Under the pieces are notes generated by a model. That model searched no databases. It was not told the origin of the DNA and saw only the letters and a program-made list of their open reading frames with translations. A DNA stretch of 64,000 nt, taken from Paramacrobiotus metropolitanus (lineage: Eukaryota; Tardigrada; Eutardigrada; Parachela; Macrobiotidae). Made by a program: the position numbers and the translations under genes. This document shows, piece after piece, positions 57,686 through 64,000 of the stretch. The DNA lies in contig NW_026570351.1 in assembly GCF_019649055.1 (NCBI RefSeq), positions 62,001 to 126,000 on the forward strand. Reading direction: 5' to 3'. Each line of letters begins with the position of its first letter. The stretch's first letter is position 1.

Positions 57686-58739
57686 AAGTACCGGTATTAT
57701 TTTTCGCTAACCGGCCTGGTATTTAGGCAGAAAAATTCAAGAATTAGCATGTAAAGGGCATACAGATAATCATAATCAGTTCACATAAAACAGCTCGCTT
57801 TTTTTAATTTCTGTAAGGCGTGCTTTGAAACAATACCACGAGGTACACGAACATCTGTACTGAAAAGTCGGGCCGTATCTCAGACAGTATTTTTCCCGAA
57901 GGCTGTGTTCGAATTAAGTGACTGGAGCTCGGCTAAAACTCTGAACAGTCTAGCAACATAGAAGAAGGCAACGGTGACTGTTACTCGTAATACGATTCTT
58001 ACCAACATTTTGGCCTGGAAAATCGAGGAAAAGGCTCGGAGAAACTCTGTATTTTCATAAAATACTTTGCGCCTCGAGCTAAGCTATGTACTTCACAAAG
58101 CTATAAATAATTGTCACAGTAACTCGTTCATCTCTACAGATGTCTATGTCTATGATTGTTTCTATCTCTGTCCCTTAACTAAATCTTCAAAATCTGCAAA
58201 GCTGTAGAGCAATTATATATTGTGGCAGTGCTAAATCACATAATTAGCTGTTCTTGTACACGTGAGACGCCGAGACCCTAATTATTGCAATTCGTACAAT
58301 CGATTATTGAAATTAATACTAGCTGGGTTTGTACAACTTTTTCTTATACGAAATCTTGATGTAAGAAAAGTGAAGACACTTGCGCATAGCTTTGACCATA
58401 ATAAATGACCAACAAACTTAATTGTTAGCCAATGAAACAAAAAGAGTTCAACAGGTTGCCGTCAATTTTTAGGTACAAACAAAAGTTTATTTATTGAAAA
58501 ATCCATATGTTTCGTTCCACTTCGCAAGCTCGCTGATTGTGCCACGAGGTAAATGAAACTCCGTAACTGTTTGTCTGCGGCAGGTCTGAGGTCTGGTTGG
58601 CAGCGGCAGCGGACTTTCGAATAGTTTTAACGGTTCGGCTTGTTATGACTTGTGATATATCTTTTCTATAGCACTTGTGTTCGCTTTTAAATTTTTCGCT
58701 GCAAAATATATTTGAAGGTTTTCACTGTTAATACTTCTC
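57686..58739. other. Intergenic; contains a transposon-like terminus near 58370-58420
   Basis: TTGCGCATAGCTTTGACC at about 58380 matches the terminus of the 7.35-kb element (GCGCATAGCATTGACC). The opposite end was not located. TATACATAGCTGTATAT-type palindromic AT words occur at 57520-57600. Confidence 0.4.
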
Positions 58740-58990
58740 GCTGCAAAATGTAATTGGAGTGTTCCGTAAACTGTATAAAACTTTACGAAGTATAAGTGTC
58801 ATTTTACTAGAAAAGTGTAACACATGCGTGTCGCACCAGCAAATTTTTCTCTAGTTGGTGGCGACTGGAAATTTTTATCACTTGAAATCCGTTTTTTTAA
58901 ATGCAAAAGTACTGAAGCAAGCAAATACCGGCATTTTATCACTACGAGTTACGAGGATATTCATCGCGCAGCGCGAACACTTTACAAGCT
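58740..58990 (+). promoter_or_regulatory. Family upstream block before the 59.1-kb copy
   Basis: AATGTAATTGGAGTGTTCCG, TTTACTAGAAAAGTGTAACA, GTTGGTGGCGACTGG and ATCACTTGAAATCCG follow the common order. Confidence 0.6.
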
Positions 58991-59075
58991 TCAACACAAA
59001 TGACAAATTTCACAGCGAAATTATTGCCTCTTACGTCGTATTTTTTTTAAATACAGTAAACCATCGTAGGAGAAA

Positions 59076-60579
59076 ATGGTATTTATGTGACTTTTATTGC
59101 TTTTCCCGTTAACGCATGCGCAAGAGGTTTGGGATCCCGCTACCTACAGATACGAAGTAAGTCATGCGTAAAACAGAATGCTGTGATTTTATTGAAGATC
59201 TAGTGAACCATTTGAATTGTTTCTACTTTAAGTTTGTTTGAAGTCGGGTCTGAAAACATTTTGTTTGTTACACCGAGCTTTGAAACGATCGGAGTAGTAA
59301 ACGACCCTTCCTTGCACGATAATGCATTCCCGCTTTTTGTTTTCTCGTATTTCTATTCACGGATATTATGCAAAACGGTTCCTAGGCAAACATAGAAAAT
59401 CAGTTGGTTACGAAATAACAATAAAACAATGCATAAAACGTGCGGGATGGTGCATAAAAGCATAATTTTTAGTGTGTATAAGGTACTTCAATTTGACTCG
59501 TTAGCAGCAATTCCCTTAAATTTTCGCTCTGTTTAGTACCCGTATGGTATTTCGGCGACAGTCAGAGAAACGATAATCTCGATGTTACCAATGTCTTCCT
59601 TGTATAAAAACGATTGAGAGTTTAAAAGCAAGTAATTACTTACGTTATTCGCAGAAACAGTGCGTTTCAACGTTGTTGCAATATTCAGTTTCAGTTTCAT
59701 CGCATGATGTTTTAGTGTATAGTTAACGCTTCATCGTCCAATTTTGGCAACGACAGTTCCCATTCCTTCCTTTCATTATCTGGCAGTCCCCAGTGCGATA
59801 AACCGGTAATAGATTTAGTGCCTAGTGACGATGACTCACTGGCCTTTCCCGATAAGTATACATATAAGGAGTTTTATGCTACGCTACCGCATTAATTACT
59901 CGGTAAGAGATCACTACAAATTTTGTATGCTCTTTGTAAAAGCGATTATTAATAGTGCCCAGTTAACTTTTGCCTGCCTCCTCGGTTGTATGGAAATTCC
60001 CAGCTGCACAAGCCACAGCAGAGATTAGACTGCATATCTCGGAACCATCCTTTGAGAAATATGGAGCAGGATTCGTGCCGTATGTTTGAGCTCTTGCTGC
60101 CAGCTTCGTTTCTGCCGCTCAGTACTCACAAGTCAGGTGATGGTTCTAACTATTGGACTCGTAATCGGAGATGAGCAATTCTGATCACTAACTGCTCGTA
60201 AAACAGTATTCTGTCTGCTTTTGCAGATCAACCATACTGCAACGGAATAAACGAAATTAAGCCATACTACTGCTGTTCGTCTCCTGTTTCGATGCTGATC
60301 CAAGAGGCCGGCTGCCTCAGGAAAACCGACTGCAGATGGTGGAATCTTTCGGACAAATCTGGAAAAACGACAGTGAAGCGAGGGGAACATCGGGTGTTGA
60401 ATAAAATCGAACCATATGATCCGGACGAGGAGGACTGGGACAACATGAGTGTAGCTTCAGCTTCATTTTCTGACTCAGTGCTAGGCAAAATACGAGAATG
60501 TGAGCGCAGAGTGACCTCTGTGAAGGAAGATATCAAGAACTCGTTCAGAGATCTTGTTCGAAGTCATCAAAATGGATGA
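59076..60579 (+). pseudogene. Long-form cysteine-rich gene with a stop in the signal peptide and a frameshift in exon 2
   Basis: Exon layout as in other long forms: 59076-59156, 59716-59902, 59956-60136, 60227-60579. Exon 1 reads MVFM, then TGA where relatives have TGG (MVFIW), then LLLLFPLTHAQ. Exon 2 is 187 nt, not a multiple of three, and its last codons (YRINYS before GTAAGA) are out of frame with its start (CIVNASSSNFGND). Exons 3 and 4 are open: CPVNFCLPPR, LDCISRNHPLRN, DSCRMFELLLP, then DQPYCNGINEIKPYYCC and LIQEAGCLRKTDCRWW. Exon 3 lacks the Thr-rich stretch. The last 80 residues are divergent, highly charged and lack the CSGD/CRxCR cysteines. All splice sites are canonical. Confidence 0.8.
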
Positions 60580-61219
60580 AAGTTCGCTTGGGCAAAATCC
60601 AGGACGAATTGTTATGCAGTTATCGTAAATCTAGTTATTAATGTTTATCTTTATAAGATGCAGAAAATACCCATATTTCGCGCTGGGAAACAATAACGAT
60701 AGGGATGAAACTTTTGTGATTGTTTTCACAAAAAAGACCTGCAAAATCGACTTCTGTCTCATTGTCGAAACTGACTTGGTACTGTTTAATGGCAGTAATA
60801 ATGATAAATTTATTGCGTTCGTTCGACGAGTCCGTGACCTTTACAGCGATGTATAATGAACAAAGTACACGATGGATATAGAGAACATAATATTTTTGCG
60901 GGCAAACATTCAGAATACTTGAGCGTACTGCTCTTTTTCAGCAGTCTTTGCTGGATAAAATACCGCGAGTTGAATATAATTTGCGTTCTTTTATTGCGGT
61001 AATTGGGGACACAAGCATTTAACTGCAATGTTTGGCCTTCCTTTTAAAACCGAAAGGCTCTGAAAACAGCTGAAAACAGATGGTTTGGTTTTGGTGGCAC
61101 GAGGATTTCGTAATGGCTTAACGGTTCGGTTTATTATGAGCGGGAATAATACTGCAATTTTCTTGTAGTACATACAGATACTGTGTGTTATCAACGTTTA
61201 ATGCAGCGAAGCTCGTAAA
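60580..61219. other. Intergenic, nothing recognised
   Basis: No conserved frame was found between the two family copies. Confidence 0.35.
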
Positions 61220-61470
61220 ATTAAAAATGTAAAGCGAAATAATTAATTCCATGAATTGTAAGTAGCATTTACTGGAAGCAAATAGCCGATTTGTACAGCG
61301 CTTGCAAATTTTTGCAAATTACTTTCTTGGTTAGGGGCGGCTGAAGAACTTTACCACTTGAAATCCGTACGGCTTTTAGTGCAAAATAATAAAAAAACCG
61401 ATACTGTCATTCCTTCACGAACCCGAATAGCAATCGGGCATCTGGAATGCTCAAGAGGGTGCATGATAAA
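61220..61470 (+). promoter_or_regulatory. Family upstream block before the 61.5-kb copy
   Basis: AAAGCGAAATAATTAATTCC, AAGTAGCATTTACTGGAAGC, TAGGGGCGGCTGAAG and CCACTTGAAATCCGTACGG. More diverged than the others in the GGAGTGTTC segment. Confidence 0.5.
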
Positions 61471-61546
61471 TGGCGAATTTCACAGCGGAATGATTACTAT
61501 TTGCGTTTTTCTTCAAAAAAAGCTTTGTAGCAGACCTGTAGAAATA

Positions 61547-62750
61547 ATGACATTTATTTGGCTTTTACTGCTCTCTCCGTTAACATACGCGGAAGAAACT
61601 ATGAATTTAGCTGTTTACAGCTACGAAGTAAGTCATTCGTTAAACTAAACTGGGCTTAACATTTTGTACTTTGTTACAAGATCTCGCTGATGAGGTTAAA
61701 TTTAAATTTTCCTTTGCCTACCTATATGCTATAAATTTGAGCAAAACAGTCTTTGAAGTTAAAAAAGCACTTAGAGCTGTGTGGAATTCAGTGTGTGGTG
61801 TTTCAGTGTATGCATCGCGCTTCTTATTTCAAGTTCAACGGTGAGTGGTCTAATCCGCTCTACCCAACGGTCTACCCAGCTATTTCTGACCAGCGTAACC
61901 CCATTCCCAACTGCGTTAACTCAGTAGTCAATGATCTAAGGAAGGATAATGACCCGCGGGCCTTTTCCGATGTAGATTTTAGACTGCTTTACCACATACA
62001 TTACACGGTAAAGTATTGGTAGATGAATTGTTGGCCAAATCAGTTCTGTCACTTACCATACAGTCACTAGTTTAATTGTTAACGTCAAAACGAAGCAAAG
62101 GAATAAGGTAGAAGACTGGAAAACTAAATAAGCGCCTCCGATTGTGATTGGTGCGTGTGTGTACATTCTGAAACACTCTGTGATAATTTGCCGTAAATAA
62201 CAGTGCGAAGTTAGTCACTGCCTCAATGGAACTTACGAGCAACAGACGCCTCAACGCAGACTGGATTGTATATCTGAAGACCATCCTCTGAAAAAACAGG
62301 AGGACCTGTGCCGCATGTACGAGGTCGTGCTGCCAGCTGCGTTTCTGCCGAACAACACCTCTGCTCACAAATCAGGTGAGGCGCTGATACGAGGGGATGT
62401 CAGTAGCGTACTTAAATGATCCCTGTGCTTGCTGTGGTCACCCGGCTGGAGTGTGACGTTGCGGCAGTACATATGGCTAAATCTCTTGCGCGTTACATAT
62501 GCACCATGTCCACAATGTCATACTCCAGCCGGGTGACGACAGTACGTACAGGGATTATCTAGGTGCGCTGCTGACATCCCCTCTTATATGTGGGATACCA
62601 AAATCAGAATTTTGAGATTCAAAAATAAGTGGTATACACGTTTGCAGGTCGGCCGTACTGCAACGATGTAGAAGTATTAACGGTAAAGGTAAAGATCTGT
62701 ACCAGTATGGTGCATTACATTACTGTTATGGCCTAACAGTAAACTCATTA
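61547..62750 (+). CDS. Cysteine-rich protein, long form, 3' truncated; exons 61547-61627, 61807-62007, 62204-62375, 62648-62749
   Basis: Exons 1-3 are open with canonical sites: signal MTFIWLLLLSPLTYAEETMN, exon 2 CMHRASYFKFNGEWSNPLYP to RLLYHIHYT, exon 3 CEVSHCLNGTYEQQTPQRRL, DCISEDHPLKKQEDLCRMYE. As in the 59.1-kb copy, exon 3 has no Thr-rich stretch. Exon 4 starts correctly after TTTGCAG (GRPYCNDVEVL) but departs from the family after about 12 codons and stops soon after, so the C-terminal cysteine domain is missing. Either an insertion near 62690 pushed the domain beyond the window, or the copy is truncated. A palindromic MITE lies in intron 3. Confidence 0.6.
62391..62583. mobile_element. 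Palindromic MITE in intron 3 of the 61.5-kb gene
   Basis: GAGGGGATGTCAG and CTGACATCCCCTC begin arms of about 70 bp (also CACCCGGCTGGAGT/ACTCCAGCCGGGTG). Core about 50 bp. No coding content. Confidence 0.8.
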
Positions 62751-62929
62751 AAATTAACATGTCGTCGTCGTCGTTGCATGTTTATTGCACTATATAGCAC
62801 CATGGTACAATAAGAAGTATTGTCACTGTTATTAAATTCATAAGACTGAACAATCTTTAATTGCATCGTCTGTATCGGTTTTTTCTGTATCGGTTTATTC
62901 GGTAAGGTAACTCTCGTACACCAGTACTT

Positions 62930-64000
62930 TAAAAAAATTACAACCATTTCAAAGTACTGCTTTACATTACATTTAAAGTACTGCAGTACTTTCCAGGTGT
63001 CTCAGTGCTCAATCGCATGTTTCGGCCTGTTCGGGGATGTTCGGCAAGGTCACATTGGTGCATCACTACTTTGGAAGTATTACAGTACTTTCAAAGTACT
63101 GTCCTACTTTCAAAGTACTGCAGTACTTTCCAGGTGCCTCAGTGCTTAATCGGCCTGTTCGGCAAGGTCACATTCGTGCATCAGTACTTTGGAAGTATTA
63201 CAGTATTTTCAAAGCACTGTCCTACTTTCAAAGTACTGCAGTACTTTCCAGGTGTCTCAGTGCTCAATCGCCTGTTTCGGCCTGTTCGGGGATGTTCGGG
63301 AAAGTCACTTTGGTGCATCAGCACTTTGGAAGTATTATAGTACTTTCAAAGCACTGTCCTACTTTCAAAGTACTGCAGTACTGATGCACCAAAGTGACCT
63401 TCCCGAACATCCCCGAACAGGCCGAAACAGGCAACTAAGCACTGAGACACCTTGAAAGTACTGCGGTGTTTTGGAAGTATTACAGTGCTTTCAAAGTACT
63501 AAGCACTGAGACACCTTGAAAGTACTGCGGTGTTTTGGAAGTATTACAGTGCTTTCAAAGTACTACTTTCCAGGTGTCTCAGTGCACAATCGACTGTTTC
63601 GGCCTGTTCGGGAAGGTCACTTTGGTGCATCAGTACTTTGGAAGTATTACAGTACTTTCAAAGCACTGTCCTACTTTTAAAGTACTGCAGTACTTTCCAG
63701 GTATCTCAGTGCTCAATCGCCTGTTTCGGCCTGTTCGGGGATTTTCGGGAAGGTCACTTTGGTGCATCAGTACTTTGGAAGTATTACAGTACTTTCAAAG
63801 CACTGTCCTACTTTCAAAGTACTGCAGTACTTTCCAGGTGCCTCAGTGCTCAATCGCCTGTTTCGGCCTATTCGGGGATGTTCGGGAAGGTCACTTTGGT
63901 GCATCAGTACTTTGGAAGTATTACAGTACTTTCAAAGCACTGTCCTACTTTCAAAGTACTGCAGTACTTTCCAGGTGTCTCAGTGCTCAATCGCCTGTTT
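62930..64000. repeat. Satellite, about 136-bp monomer, with an internal inversion, running off the window
   Basis: CTCAGTGCTCAATCGCCTGT recurs at about 63000, 63138, 63255, 63580, 63705, 63842 and 63978. Each monomer contains AAAGTACTGCAGTACTTT, a perfect 18-bp palindrome, and TTCGGCCTGTTCGGGGATGT. Between about 63380 and 63550 the units are partly inverted (ACATCCCCGAACAGGCCGAA, CACTGAGACACC). Confidence 0.9.

Noticed and set aside
63005-63455. Three overlapping frames in the right-edge satellite
   Set aside because: Satellite monomers read through in several frames; repeated peptide is a by-product.
1-64000. tRNA, rRNA or other structured RNA genes
   Set aside because: No cloverleaf with A/B boxes or rRNA-like segment was recognised by eye. 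A covariance-model scan (tRNAscan-SE, Infernal) would be needed to exclude them.

Overview
The window is eukaryotic, from an animal. Genes are split by short introns with GT(GC)-AG borders, several encode secreted cysteine-rich proteins, one is a metazoan-type astacin metalloprotease, and polyadenylation signals are visible. Most of the rest is DNA transposons, foldback elements and satellites. I lean weakly towards a small invertebrate such as a tardigrade or another ecdysozoan, but no sequence here proves a phylum.

Layout. 1-2.1 kb (minus): part of a retrotransposon with a decayed gag and an open reverse transcriptase frame of the DIRS/Ngaro (tyrosine-recombinase) type. 2.1-4.1 kb: small palindromic repeats. 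4.1-9.4 kb (plus): a gene fusing LRR-like domains to an astacin protease whose catalytic Glu and Met-turn Met are both replaced. 10.9-14.0 kb (minus): one intact secreted LRR-like gene and one dead copy. 14.35-15.43 kb: two different hAT-like elements side by side, sharing one target duplication. 16.8-17.2 kb: an intronless gene resembling a bacterial DUF6623-type protein. 18.3-20.3 kb: miniature transposons around the last exon of a membrane protein. 21.9-24.1 kb: a GC-rich minisatellite.

From 24.6 kb to the right edge lies a cluster of about nine copies (intact, broken or fragmentary) of one secreted cysteine-rich family I do not recognise. The long form has four exons (signal peptide, acidic segment, cysteine/Thr-rich linker, C-terminal cysteine domain). 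The short form joins a signal-peptide exon directly to the C-terminal domain exon. Many copies are preceded by the same upstream DNA block, so promoter and gene were duplicated together. Two LRR-like genes (32.5-33.6 and 56.4-57.7 kb, both minus) are interspersed. One short-form copy appears to be split by a nested transposon stack of about 9.5 kb (36.5-45.95 kb).

A recurring mobile structure is a non-autonomous element whose two ends are inverted arrays of a short motif private to that element (CTCTGA, GACCGACAA, TTCGTCGAC, CATTTCATGAC, GAGCCGGCT, CCCATC), usually with an 8-9 bp target duplication. Three of them also share an internal run of the same 9-mer, TTAGGTTTC.
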